From: Harmonia axyridis
Taxonomy: Eukaryota; Arthropoda; Insecta; Coleoptera; Coccinellidae
DNA length: 64,000 bases
Assembly: GCF_914767665.1 (NCBI RefSeq)
Contig: NC_059507.1
Location: forward strand, 15,872,001-15,936,000
Direction of reading: 5' to 3'
Under the pieces are notes generated by a model, which worked only from the letters and a program-made list of their open reading frames with translations, was not told where the DNA came from and did not search any database. The translations under genes were made by a program, and so were the position numbers. Numbering within the stretch: the stretch's first letter is position 1; each line of letters starts with the position of its first letter. This document shows, piece by piece, positions 10,216 through 21,416 of the stretch.

Positions 10216-10349
10216 CTTAAAATCCAAGAATGATAGTTAAAAAGCCTCTAAGTCCTCAACGTATCACTGTATATTGCGGTTTTAGGCTGGTGGTGTGACT
10301 CGACCTTACTTATTGAAAATAATGAGCATCGAGATCTTGTTATTTAACA

Positions 10350-10391
10350 CCTTCAGACTTGGGAGCTATGCATAGCCCCCAAGTCTGAAGG
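10350..10391. repeat. 42-bp near-perfect palindrome
   Basis: The left half CCTTCAGACTTGGGAGCTATG is mirrored by the right half with a single mismatched pair, centred on ATGCAT. It abuts the inverted mariner fragment at 10345, so it may mark a foldback or rejoining event. Confidence 0.9.
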
Positions 10392-10996
10392 TTTTGCCAA
10401 TTAATTAACGTAGTGAAAAACGAGGTGAAAAATTCATCGAAAAATATAGTAGGGATATCGACATAATCTAATTCAAGGATGAAGCTTTTGTTCCCTTAAA
10501 TTTATGAAAGAAATGAATATGACAGATCCGGTAAAGAATTATAAACTCTTCATTGATGGCTTACAGTCCACGTTTCCAAATGTAGAATTCGTTCTGCCCA
10601 TCTGTAATGCCAGGAGTGAAAAATTATTTGAGGAATATTTCGTCCCAAGCAAATTCGAATGCTTTGGTAATATTGTTTATCGAATCTGAATCAGTTGAAA
10701 AAATTAATTATATAATCAAGTCTGCCAGATCAAGAACTAGAAAAGGTCGTTTATGAATTATCCAGATAGTTTCTTTTTTAATTTTTCAGCACCTGAAGAA
10801 AGTGTTTTTTTATTTTAATATTTTATTCTTCTCATATTTCATATCATTCTTTTCGAGTCTGAAAAATCTTTGATCTTGATCAGGGTAGTCCCAGATTTGC
10901 CTTGTCACATGTCAAAAGACGACAGTTTCAGAAAAATGAAAGCTGCACACAGAGAGGGCTATTCAAAATGAAACCTCTTATTAGAAAACCTTGTGA
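10392..10996. other. Unassigned; one 61-codon frame of unknown meaning
   Basis: A plus-strand frame at 10504-10689 begins with KEMN and ends FECFGNIVYRI. It has less biased composition than chance frames nearby but no recognisable domain, so I do not call a gene. Near 10895-10975 is a fragment like those at 13.0, 46.8 and 48.6 kb (TCAAAATGAAACCTCTT, GACAGTTT), an untranslated transposon end. Confidence 0.3.
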
Positions 10997-11935
10997 AGGG
11001 TGTTTTTTTTAGAGCTATAGAATTTTAAATTGCAATAAAACAACGATGGATTATTCGATTGACATGAATTTTATTTATCCGCAAGATAATCTTGTGGCAT
11101 TACATTTTAAATATAATTTCTGGCATATGACCGCCACGGCTGTCTCGGATGTAGTCCAATCTGGAGTCCAATTTTCGATTACTTTTTCCAACATTTGTGG
11201 CCGTATATCGGCAATAACATGGCGAATGTTGTCTTCCAAATGGTCAAGGGTTTGTGGCTTATCCGCATAGACCAATGACTTTACATAGCCCCACAGAAAG
11301 TAGTCTAGCGGTGTTAAATCACAAGATCTTGGAGGCCAATTCACAGGTCCAAAACGTTAAATTAGGCGGTCACCAAACGTGTATTTCAATTAATCGATTG
11401 TGGCACGAGCTCTGTGACATGTTGCGCCGTCTTGTTGGTACCACAGCTCCTGGACATCATGGTTGTTCAATTCAGGAATGAAAAAGTTAGTAATCATGGC
11501 TCTATACCGACCACCATTGACTGTAACGTTCTGGCCATCATCGTTTTTAAAGAAGTACGGACCAATGATTCCTCCAGCCCATAAAGCGCGCACCAAACAG
11601 TCAGTTTTTCTGAATGTAACGGTGTTTCGACATACACTTGAGGATTAGCTTCACTCCAAATGCGGCAGTTTCGTTTGTTGACGTAGCCATTCAACCAGAA
11701 GTGCGCTTCATCGCTAAACAAAATAAAATGGACGTAGTGCGCGATACGTATTCCGCACAGAACCATTATTTTCGAAATAAAATTGCACTATTTGCAAGCG
11801 TTGTTCAGGCGTGAGTCTATTCATGATGAATTGCCAAACCAAACTGAGAATAAAACACTTGACAGCTGTTAAATCGGTCGCCATCTCGAACAGTTATGCC
11901 AACTTAAAGTTATATACCTCGAAAATAAACACCCT
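10997..11935 (-). mobile_element. DD41D (rosa-like) mariner relative, copy 1
   Basis: Imperfect inverted repeats of about 35 bp begin AGGGTGTTT at both ends. On the minus strand the transposase starts MNRLTPEQRLQIVQFYFENN. It jumps after ALRPFY straight to FSDEAHFWLNGYVNK, so roughly 300 bases are deleted, then continues through AGGIIGPYFF, QQDGATCH and CDLTPLDYFLWGYVK to the C-terminus near 11076. Forty-one residues separate the second and third catalytic aspartates (QQD to PLD), which defines the DD41D group. Several stops and a frameshift make it inactive. Confidence 0.88.
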
Positions 11936-12099
11936 ATACATCTAAAATGGCATTTGAGAGCTCCTGATATCCCATAATTTCTATTTTCCATGAAAAAATC
12001 TATTGAAATCAAACCCCAACGCTTAAAAATGACGTAGTTTCATGTTTCATATCGCAATCAATAAATATGTGTCCGTCCTATGGACAGACACGTAAAAAT

Positions 12100-12420
12100 A
12101 TTATTTGTAGAGTAAGTCAATTATTGATTCTCGAAATCGAAAAAGGAAATCGTCTAATCCGACTACGAAGTGTATTATCCAATAAACCGATTGCAATTTG
12201 GCCGGAAATGGAAGGTTGAGTAATGGCCCTTGTCCAGCTCGCCTGATACACATTTATTTTTCCAGAACAAACCGACAAACACGAAACATGTCAAATTGTT
12301 TCGTACCAAGGCTCGCGTAAAAAGAGCAAATTCGATCGAATTTCGATACAAACATTTCGCTATCAAGTAGCATGTCCGTCTTTGCTGGACCGGACTCGAT
12401 AATTTTTAGGAAAATGGTTT
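12100..12420. promoter_or_regulatory. GC-elevated island
   Basis: Repeat-free block with ATCGAAAT/TTCGAT-type motifs, CpGs and a CATGTCCGT end. No convincing frame (the 63-codon minus frame has no known domain). Candidate enhancer. Confidence 0.25.
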
Positions 12421-12807
12421 ATATTATTTGCAATTGGAGCGTTGTCCTGCCAAATATTCGGTTTACGTTTTGTTGGAGCTTTTGATTTAGAAAAGACGAA
12501 TAGCAAGAAATCATCACGAATTTAATTCCAAATGGTCTTCCTTAATTAGATACCTATATTTGCATTTTTGAAAAAATTTGCATTATGATCATTTTCAGTT
12601 GAAATCTCAAATTGATCATGAATTCTGACGCATGCAACTTTTGAATGCCTGAATCCCAGAAATTCATATCAAATTATTTATTATGATCATTTCCTTTCGA
12701 ATGCACAACAACCTTTCTGGTCCAATTGTAATACCATTTCAGGTAGGCCAGGTAGGTCCATTTCATGAACACATTTTCACCCAAATATGCTTTTAGTTAG
12801 TTAGTTA
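12421..12807. other. No gene recognised
   Basis: AT-rich; a short (TTAG)n run occurs near 12795-12807. Confidence 0.4.
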
Positions 12808-12940
12808 GCTATCTTGTTGAGGTTCACTATGAAAATGGTGAAAATTTTGCAGTCACAGTTCGCAAAACTAAAGCATTTTTGGGCCTTCGTGAAACACCTT
12901 CACGGCCGGCAAGAGGGAAACTGATGAAAAAAAATTGAGC
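12808..12940 (+). pseudogene. Transposase N-terminal fragment
   Basis: An open frame reads YLVEVHYENGENFAVTVRKT, then AFLGLRETPSR. YENG..F..TVRK..AIFG is a usual HTH segment of insect Tc1/mariner transposases. It stops after about 44 codons with no catalytic domain. It is followed (12960-13080) by a reversed piece of an element 5' end also seen at 46.8 and 48.6 kb. Confidence 0.5.
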
Positions 12941-13088
12941 TGTTGGGACAAGTTGTTGAAGCGTGTAACTTTCCGTTTTTAGTAATGGCTTAGTTTTTAC
13001 TTGTCAAATTTCAAACGATGACACCTTCAAAAGTGATGGCTGTCGAGATGGAGGACTATTCAAATTTAAATCTCTTTTTAGGAATTCC

Positions 13089-14872
13089 TATTAGAGGTTT
13101 ATGGAAAACTATATGAGTTTGTGCTAAGTTTCTCCTTCAAATATATTCAGATCTCTAAAACTACTCTATTATCTCTACAGAGTACTACTTCCTTATTTCA
13201 AATGGCACAACCATCGCATCATTATAAAGGGTGGTTTTATTAGGGCTACATAACTTTAAATTGCAATAAAACAACGATGGATTATTCGATTGACATGAAT
13301 TTTATTTATCCGCAAGATAATCTTGTGGCATTACATTTTAAATATGATTTCTGGCATATGACCGCCACGGCTGGCTCGGATGTAGTCCAATCTGGACGTC
13401 CAATTTTCTATGACTTTTTCCAACATTTGTGGCCGTATATTGACAATAACACGGCGAATGTTGTCTTCCAAATGGTCAAGGGTTTGTGGCTTATCCGCAT
13501 AGACCAATGACTTTACATAGCCCCACAGGAAGTAGTCTAGCGGTGTTCAATCACAAGATCTTGGAGGCCAATTCACAGGTCCAAAACGTGAAATTAGGCG
13601 GTCACCAAACGTGTCTTTCAATAAATCGATTGTGGTACGAGCTGTTTCACATGTTGCGCCGTATTGTTGGAACCACAGCTCCTGGACATCATGGTTGTTC
13701 AATTCAGGAATGAAAAAGTTAGCAATCATGGCTCTATACTGATCACCATTGACTGTAACGTTCTGGCCATCATCGTTTTTGAAGAAGTACGGACCAATGA
13801 TTTCACCAGCCTATAAAGCGCACAGTCAGTTTTGCTGGATGTTGACGTAGCCATTCAACCAGAAGTGCGCTTCATCGCTTCAATGGACGTATATTACTCA
13901 TCACTTATAGTGCGCGATACGAATACAAAACCATTATTTTCGAAATGAAATTACACTTTTTGCAAGCGTTGTTCAGGCGTGAGTCTATTCATGATAAATT
14001 GCCAAACCAAACTGAGAATAAATCACTTGACAGCTGTTAAATCGGTCGCCATCTTGAACAGTAATGCCAACTTAAAGTTATATACCTCGAAAAAAAACAC
14101 CCGTTAGATAGCTTTTTTGACGACATTTTCACAATATACCATACCTTGGGTGAAAACTCAACGGTTTATGAGTTAATGCGTTCCTTATGAAAACAATTGT
14201 GGCGACGGGGACTCAAATGTTTTGATTATTTTTGCAGATAATTTTTTTTCGAGAAAATCTTTATCATTTTCGATTCTACAAATACGTAGTATTAGAAACC
14301 CATTCGCGGTTTGGAGTAAAAATGTACAGGGTGTTTATAAGAAGACTTGGACAACTGAAATTCATCAAAACTCAAGATTTGCAAATTAGAACCTATATTA
14401 TTTATTATTTCACACGATTCTACGAACAAAAAGGTAGGGGTTGCTTAAACAAACCCTATACCTAAAATGAATACATTAAGAGTTACCGAGGAAGAACTTT
14501 AAATGTGGAGAAACCGCAATTTATAACTGTGTGGAGTTGTCTCTAACTTCCGGAAAATACAGAAAGAAAATTCAAGTCACTCATAAACTGTTGAGTTTTT
14601 ACCGAGGTATGGCATATTGCTGAAATTGTCATCTTATAACTATCTAATAATGCAATAATATATTGGGTGCGCCTTTTTAAATAAGGAAGTAGTAGTATGT
14701 TTCCGGTATAACCGGAAGTTGTAAAGAACTGAAAATATTCTTGAGAGAAAGATTATTGTATTAAACCCTGACATGCAAATTTTCGGCACAAAATTATGAT
14801 TAGTTTTCCATAAACATCTAATAATAATAACTAATAGGCTATCGCGGTGAACCATCTTGTATAATACTTAAG
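13089..14872. mobile_element. Foldback element, copy 2, with nested DD41D
   Basis: Both flanks of the DD41D insertion match the foldback element at 45543-46677. The left part (13089-13227) corresponds to that element's left arm up to GCATCGTTA. After the insertion the arm resumes at GTTAGATAGC (14104), runs through TACAGGGTGTTTATAAGAAG (14327) and ends as an inverted copy terminating CATCTTGTATA near 14872. The outer left terminus is missing. No transposase is visible. Confidence 0.7.
13228..14103 (-). mobile_element. DD41D (rosa-like) element, copy 2
   Basis: About 90 percent similar by eye to copy 1, in the same orientation, with the same AGGGTGT ends and the same internal deletion between the N-terminal HTH region and SDEAHFWLNG. 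The second catalytic aspartate is changed to Y (QQYGATC), and small extra deletions occur near 13815-13925. The element interrupts a foldback element at a TA dinucleotide, the target typical of this superfamily. Confidence 0.87.
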
Positions 14873-15049
14873 AATAAGTAAACCATGTTTTATTTTTCAA
14901 CATACAAAGTAAGGTAGGTATGTTATATGCTTAAAAATAACATTGAGTAACCTAACAGCAAAATTGCCAATTCTTCAATATTAAAATCAAGAATCTCTCA
15001 ATAAAACCACCAATATTTGAGAGCAAAACAGAAGCATCGATACGAATTC
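14873..15049. other. No gene recognised
   Basis: Short AT-rich spacer between the foldback element and the next island. Confidence 0.4.
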
Positions 15050-15425
15050 CAATTTTAAGGCAATTTTCAATTCTGCGTTCGAAATACGGGCCTGCGTTCA
15101 CTCAGGATAGAAAGGACATAACTTATTGAAAAATGAATCGTACGTAATATTGCCAACAGAATATTAAATGAATAGCAAACACGTCAAAGTAAGGCAATGT
15201 GGGGAAAAGTTTCAGCATTATCGATCGGAAATTACTGTAATTTGCCACAAAGGCCAGCGCGCATTTGTGATCAATTATGCATCGCACAGTAGATACAAAC
15301 ACGGGGACTGGCAGAATATTTAGGTAACGATCACGAATTGCATAACGAAGGAGCTTCTGGAATATAGATTCGTCGTTAGACATCGAATTTATAGGGCCCA
15401 TTGCACCATTCAAAAAATAAACATT
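15050..15425. promoter_or_regulatory. GC-elevated island
   Basis: Unique-looking block with CpGs and moderate GC. The 96-codon minus frame at 15123-15413 shows no domain. Candidate cis-regulatory element. Confidence 0.25.
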
Positions 15426-15799
15426 GTTTGTATGTCAAGTATCAACCGATGTTCATAATTTCTACCGATTACACCGTTTGATAATTATCGATGTTAAACT
15501 AAACGGGAGATATGTTTGGCAACATTGCAAAATCTCGACGGTGATCATAGAGAAATCAGGAATTTCAATTTCCTAGTATAATATTCTCTGCTCTTGTGGT
15601 GTCAAAGTAATTATAAATTATTATTATGAATTGTCATTAAATGATAATTCACATAAATCTGAATCTGAATCCATAGTTCAATTTTGAAAATCCTCATAAA
15701 TCCAAACACTGAAACACACAAATTAACACAATCAGGTTATGTCCATAGAGAAATAACGTTTATGGTTATGTAATAAGTCATATGTTTCGACCTGATAAA
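15426..15799. other. No gene recognised
   Basis: AT-rich flank of the MITE at 15800; nothing recognisable. Confidence 0.4.
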
Positions 15800-16353
15800 C
15801 ATAGATAGAGGGAGCATATGTCATTTTCAGTAAGCAAATTTTGTCCCCAACATGAACTATTAAATTTGATATGATTGATTGAAATGAAAACATATCAGTG
15901 ATATGATATTTCACTCAATTAGCGACTATCTCCACAAAGAACGCACTTCTTATGTCTCATAGTGAATCAATATTTCACTATATGTATTCAAAATATATGG
16001 AAATAAATACCTAAATACATATATCAGACATTCAGAAAACAAACTTCAAGCGCGCCAAACAAACGTGAAACAACCGATGACACTAGGTGAACAAAAGTTG
16101 CCAAACTTTGGATTTCAGCAGGTAGATACAGAATAAAATTAATATTCTGCTTATTATAAATTCGATAATTAGGAGACATATCGGATTCCAAATGTTCAAA
16201 TTTGCATATTTAATCAACTAAATATATTGCATATAGAATATAGATTCATAACGATATAGTAAAATTGTGGATTTGAAAATATATCGCAATCCGACAACGT
16301 AATCTATCCATGTTGGGGACATGTAAAAATTGCTTTTACTCCCTCTATCTATG
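15800..16353. mobile_element. 554-bp MITE, copy 1
   Basis: Perfect 15-bp inverted repeats CATAGATAGAGGGAG at 15800-15814 and 16339-16353. Subterminal blocks (TTTTGTCCCCAACATG, and CATGTTGGGGACATG near the other end) extend the inversion imperfectly. The same element recurs in reverse orientation at 50062-50477. No frame is preserved. I see no unambiguous target duplication, so the superfamily is undetermined. Confidence 0.85.
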
Positions 16354-17554
16354 ATTCTTCTATGTGTACCCTTAAAATTTCAACTCGGCGTTCAGATGTC
16401 TATAGCCATGAAAATATTTTTTTTCGATATTCTTCTTGAATTTTCTCTATGGTTGCAATGATCAATCAACACGAAATTAATATGGTAATAATTATCATGC
16501 AAAATCTCAACATGATCGGATTTTCAATCACGGAAGAATTAGGTATTTCTTTTGCAATATTCTTCTTGAATTTTCTACGGTTTTGATGATATGCGCACAT
16601 TGGTCACTTCAAAACTTAGTGCGCGCGGAGCTCGAAATTGTTTTTATATTACGAGTATTGCCCAAAACCACAACTGCATCTGTTTTGTGATCTCGAAAAT
16701 ATTATCCTTTTGAATTAATTGATCAGATTTTGAATTCATAGATCAGATTTTAAATTTGTGTATCTGAGATACGCTCTCAAAAAGTTCCAGTCACTATTTT
16801 TCGTACTAGGTCATTGTTAAAGCTGTTCTTTCAATAATCGTTATTTATTCAGTTATTCATTTATTCACTCCATTATTTTCACAATTTTTTGCGATGAATA
16901 CTGTTCTTTTCGAATAGCGAACCTTGAAAATTGTCCATCCATAACTTCCTTGAATGAATTATTATTCAACAAGAAATATTGCCAAGGTGATAGAATAAAT
17001 AATAATATGTTTCTGATTTGCAAAGGTAGTTCCAAATCCCCAAAATTAAAAATGAGAAGGTACCATGTTTTCCGGAAATTCTGACAATTCCACCGTATTG
17101 TTTTCTGATATTTCCCATATCATTTGTGATCAGTATGTTACTGATTTGATCACAAATTTTTTGTGATGATTATACCATTTTTTTGATTCTTCATTAATCT
17201 TCGCTACAAGAACACACTGCATAGAAAAAAGAATATTATATACCTATGTGTGAACAAACATTGCTTGAATTTATTGATTCAAATATTAGTGTTGGCGATA
17301 ATGAAAGAATCCGAAATTTCTTCTGTCTGCTTGTCTGTCTGAACACGCTAATATTCGAAATTACAAAACGGATTTCTTTGCGGAAGATAGAGCTTATCTT
17401 GGAGCAACATTTAGACTTTATTTAATTACAATCGGATGGAAGTGGAAAAAGTTATCTTTCATTTAAAGATCGTTTTTAACGCGGTCGAAGCTAGAGAGTA
17501 CTAAAAGACAACTTCTGAAAATCTGCTAGAAAAAAATGTTTTTACAAAACTTGC
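16354..17554. repeat. AT-rich stretch with dispersed short repeats
   Basis: The 18-mer ATTCTTCTTGAATTTTCT occurs near 16428 and 16562 and again at 38.5-38.8 kb, with similar neighbouring sequence. Near 17157-17180 TTTTTTGTGATGATTATACC matches segments at 21.2 and 28.9 kb and marks another dispersed family. No gene. Confidence 0.5.
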
Positions 17555-18110
17555 TTTGATTCACCATTGCATCCTTCATGAATACTTTCACGCCAGACGT
17601 TCAAATCGTAACTCAAAACATTTTGGCATTTTCTTTACAAAAAATCGAGTCGACATTACCTTCACCATTCATGCCCCATGCACCGTATTCCTTTATTATA
17701 AATCCCGGATTTCTCAAGCCTATCTCGCATCACACGAATCAATTGTGGATGAAAAATTCCAAACAAAGATCAAGCTAGTCAACAAAGGAAGAGTCGTGCG
17801 AAAGTCTCTCCTTCGCTACCTTACCAAAATTGGATAAAAACCCGAGGATCTAACGGTACCACCTGAATTCGTGAATTAGTGGTTGATTATCTGAAAAAGG
17901 TGGAAGGATCCACATCAGACGAGAGAACCCCGCTAAGGGGTGCGTTACACGGTTCTTTAGCGGACACATTAATCATCCTCAAGGAGCCTTTTTAGCCTCT
18001 CACTGACTTGACCACCTGACATCGCCGGAGACGACTGATTTGGGTTTTGGAATGCAGAAATTTAAATTCAGATTTTTGGATGGGTAAGCAAACAACGCGT
18101 GGGGCGAAGA
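17555..18110. promoter_or_regulatory. GC-elevated island
   Basis: Long repeat-free block with CpGs. Two overlapping plus frames (93 and 66 codons from 17556 and 17578) use different phases of the same bases and match nothing known. The stretch 17900-18030 is particularly GC-balanced. Candidate enhancer or non-coding exon. Confidence 0.28.
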
Positions 18111-18732
18111 TGATTTTACGAAAAATTGTTTAAGATTGATTATTTGTGGATTGAGGTTAGGCCCCTTCAGATCGTACCATCAAAAACGTGATTTGGCCCT
18201 TTTGGGTTTTGGTCTAGGCAATTTTGGTAGAAAACTTAATATTAGGCACATTAAAGGCCATTATATTTTCAAAGTAGTCAGTGATGTTCATTGAGCACAT
18301 GAGGTATTTTTAATGAGCATAGGTATCTCTTAAAATCTTGACAATCCAGAAAGTAAAATTTAAAAAGACCGGCAAAACGAAATTTTACCCGTAGGAAGTT
18401 AAACATTCAGTATAATATACGAAAGTGAATGTTTTCGTTAAGATTCAAGCGTTACATTTTATGAAGATTATTTTGATGTAAGTAATGAAGTAAATATTAC
18501 ATTCTTATCATAGCAATTTAATTGAATATAGAATTTAAAGTTATATTGAATGCTTCTACTTATAGCGAAAATAAATCGCTAAACGCAAAAGAACGAAAAT
18601 GAAGATGATACACGTGACGTTAACAGCAAATTGATGTAATTTATGTGAGTATATAAAAGTTTTCGTATTCATGTTTGAAAACATATTTTTTCGCCAAATA
18701 AAGTTTAATCATTCTTAAAACATTAATCTAAT
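18111..18732. other. No gene recognised
   Basis: AT-rich, no supported frame and no repeat copy seen. Confidence 0.4.
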
Positions 18733-19850
18733 GGGTGTTTCTTTGAGAGCTTGAGAACTTTAAATAATACTAATACAAGACAAAAATATTGTTGGAATGA
18801 AATTTTCATTATAATCGGATGGCATTTATTTTTCAAATATGATTTCCGGTATATGTCCGCCGCGGCTAAGAGTTACATAGTCCATTCAATCAGTCCAATG
18901 TTTTCAATAAATCTCGCCGTATGGCTTCAATAGTGGCTTCCATTCCTTCAAGAGTTGCTGGTTTGTTGGCATAAACAATGGTATAAACATAGGTCCTTAA
19001 AAAATAGCGTTAAGTCACACGAACGTGTCCAGTGGTCAGTAAACAGGGCCACTTCTGGAAATGAAGTTGTCACCAAATTGATTTTGCAATGAATTTATGT
19101 TTAAGTGCGCCGTTAAGTGTTGGAACCCAATGTCGTCGATGTTTAGCTGATTAATTTGTGGAGAAAAAATCAGTCAGCATGGCTCGATAGCCCTCGCCAA
19201 TTAACCGTAAATGCAGCTCCTTCCTCCTCTTTTCGAAATCCATAAGGATGATGCCCTCAGTGTGTAAACCGCACCAAATAGTTAATTTGAATTGATGTTA
19301 TGGTAATTCGTTGGTGGTTTGAGGATTGCCTCTGCTCCTTATACGGAAATTTCGCTTATTGACGAAGCTAGAGAAGAGCTTCATCACTAAACACAATTCT
19401 TCGGTAAAAAATCCTCATTTTCGGCCAATTAAATTAGCTCAATCAGCAAAAATGCGATGAAACCATATTTTTAATTCTGGCATGAGCTGTATTTTATAGG
19501 CAAATAAGCCAAGAACGTCACGTAAAATTTTCCATGCAGTCCAAGGACAAAGGCCAACAAAATGAGAACGGCGACGTTTTGACATTTCGGCGTCTTTTTC
19601 AACATCTCGCGCTACATCAGAAATATTGTCTTTGGTATGCACATTTCTTTGACTTGGTTTTGAATCGAGAAGGGTAAAATTAGTGCGGAAACTATCAATA
19701 ACTGCACGAATTGCTTGCTGACCAGTCCAATAGACGAAGATCACTAGAACTTCGCGAACAGATTTATTTTTCTCAAAGTAAATTTTCACAATTTGGAACC
19801 GTTGTTCTGGTGTAAAACGATTCATGATAAATTGCTAAACGTTACTGAAT
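18733..19850 (-). mobile_element. DD41D (rosa-like) element, copy 3, older
   Basis: The minus strand opens with a 128-codon frame at 19439-19825: MNRFTPEQRFQIVKIYFEKN, then an RRRSHFVGL segment and AYKIQLMPELK, the complete N-terminal HTH domain that copies 1 and 2 have lost. The catalytic domain follows with stops (SDEAL, an YVNK-like segment, VYANKPATLEGMEATIEAI near the end). The left end carries GGGTGTTTCTTTGAGAGC, related to the AGGGTGTTT ends. No right inverted repeat was found. It is more diverged than copies 1 and 2. Confidence 0.8.
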
Positions 19851-21240
19851 AGAAATCTTGATATAATATAATATTTGCGACTAATTTATCAATTTGAGAT
19901 TTTTGATGGATAAATTAATTTTTCAATAACATTGATACTTGCAATATTACAATTAATGAAGTGTGTTTTGACTAGGTACTCAAGAAGAAATTCATAAAGC
20001 AATGTGTATTACAAATATTTATGACTCGGGTTAGAGAAATAGGTCAGAAGAATATTAAAAAAAAATTAGTTTGCGTTGTTTCGACGATGGCATTTGTCTA
20101 AAGTACGTTTTATAATTGATTTCTGTGTTTCTGGTATCAAGATAAAAATTTCTATATTCTATAATAATATTTTTATTTCAATAAGTGAATGAAAAATACG
20201 TGTTTGTCCCAGACACTTTCGAGTTAATTTATTTCGTTTTCAATACATTAATAATCTTGGGAATTTTATGTTTGGTGATGATGAGGGAATAAGTTCTATT
20301 AATTCCTTTAAAAAAATCTCTGAAGGAATATAATATGGAATTCGGTACAACCTAATAGAACCTATGTAAATATTAAATAAAATACTTTGCTACAGAAAAC
20401 CGAGCTTTATTGAACTATTAAATCTTGCTTTGATACTTTTTATATTGTTCAAATAAACTAAACTAATATTTGAAGTATTCATTATGCATGTAATTGCTCA
20501 AGCATTATGACATTAATTATTCACTAGTCAATATCTACCCTTGATTTTGTGAACCTCAATTTAGAGAAATTAATTTCATTGAATATTTTCACATCTATAA
20601 TTTTTTTTATGTCCTCTGACCGATATTCTTCAATACTACATAATGAGTCGAGAACAAAAAAGTTTGAATAATTCACCGCAAGTAATTCTGGCCCGCCGAA
20701 ATTTCAAAGGAAGACGTATTCATTAAACAATTATACAGGGGTGTAATTTGAATTAAAACCCCAATTCAGACCCTCTGAAATATTTATATTGTGTCTAAAG
20801 TGACGGTTCTATAACAATTAACTACTGGATTTCACGTTTTTCACGATTTTAAAATTACAGAGTGGATCCGTTAAATAACAGTTCCGCAGTAAGGATATTT
20901 CGATACCTGGCATGAATAATTCTGAAGGTTTCTTTCCTTTTCCAAGTTTTACACAGAGAACCTACGCACCACTTATTTGGATTCTTCCGCTTTGTGGGAA
21001 AACTCTTCATTATCTATAATATGGAAAAATTCGATCGATAAGGAAATTTCACACTGGCGTAGCTAGATGATTTTTCTAAAGGAAACAACAGTTAAAATAT
21101 GAACGGTATACAGGTCTTCTTAAATCGAAGGTATATAGGAAAGTGAGAGATTCCTTGGGTATTTTTAAGAAAAAAAGTCCTATAAAAATAAGCCCATAAA
21201 CTCTTTGTTTTCGGGATACCGGGGTGTTTCTTGTAGTCCT
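19851..21240. other. No gene recognised
   Basis: AT-rich. The part after about 20740 (ACAGGGGTGTAAT, later CTTCTTAAATCG and CGGGGTGTTTCTTG) looks like decayed transposon sequence, but no coding or terminal structure could be defined. Confidence 0.4.
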
Positions 21241-21337
21241 TCTTTTTTGTGATGATTATACCAGTTTATCGAAACTTCCATCAATGTTCACTACTGATTG
21301 GGAAAAGTACCAAAAGTTACAATTAATTCATTCATCA

Positions 21338-21385
21338 CATCAGGCTACATTTCTGAACTGATCAGTTCAGAAATGTAGCCTGATG
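21338..21385. repeat. 48-bp perfect palindrome
   Basis: Half-site CATCAGGCTACATTTCTGAA, centred on TGATCA, mirrored without mismatch. The right half runs into the CTGATG of the hammerhead core, so the left half is the start of an inverted hammerhead copy. Confidence 0.93.
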
Positions 21386-21416
21386 AAGCCACAGTGTGGC
21401 GAAACAATTGTTGCTA
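21376..21416 (+). ncRNA. Hammerhead ribozyme motif, type I, apparently complete
   Basis: Helix I: TAGC (21376-21379) pairs with GCTA (21413-21416). The invariant CTGATGA occupies 21380-21386, followed by an extra A. Helix II: GCCAC (21388-21392) with GTGGC (21396-21400), loop AGT. The invariant GAAA is at 21401-21404. Helix III is minimal and self-complementary (CAATTG, 21405-21410), and GTT ends at 21412, the predicted cleavage position. Very short palindromic helix III is typical of Penelope-type hammerheads, which can act as dimers. An extra A after the core is known from at least one viroid hammerhead and may slow cleavage. Activity is inferred. Confidence 0.75.

Larger units (their letters stand above)
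9166..10349. mobile_element. Scrambled Tc1/mariner fragments in both orientations
   Basis: Three pieces of one transposase family lie side by side. Plus, 9166-9480: SVKAHFHLGGYFNK and a WAGGVIGPYLFEN-type reading. Minus, 9481-9660: VYANAPQSIQDFIDGIREV through ENFNKLVD and a stop, i.e. the C-terminus. Plus, 9661-10349: again HFHLEGYVNKQNCCIWGT and an AGGVTRPYLL-type segment, interrupted by the hAT element at 9724-10215. About 47 bases at 9606-9652 and 10298-10345 are almost perfect reverse complements, so the outer pieces are inverted duplicates. None can code. Confidence 0.7.

Noticed and set aside
10504..10689. 61-codon plus frame as a gene
   Set aside because: The composition is plausible, but there is no domain, no promoter evidence and it sits in transposon debris. 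Kept only as a remark.
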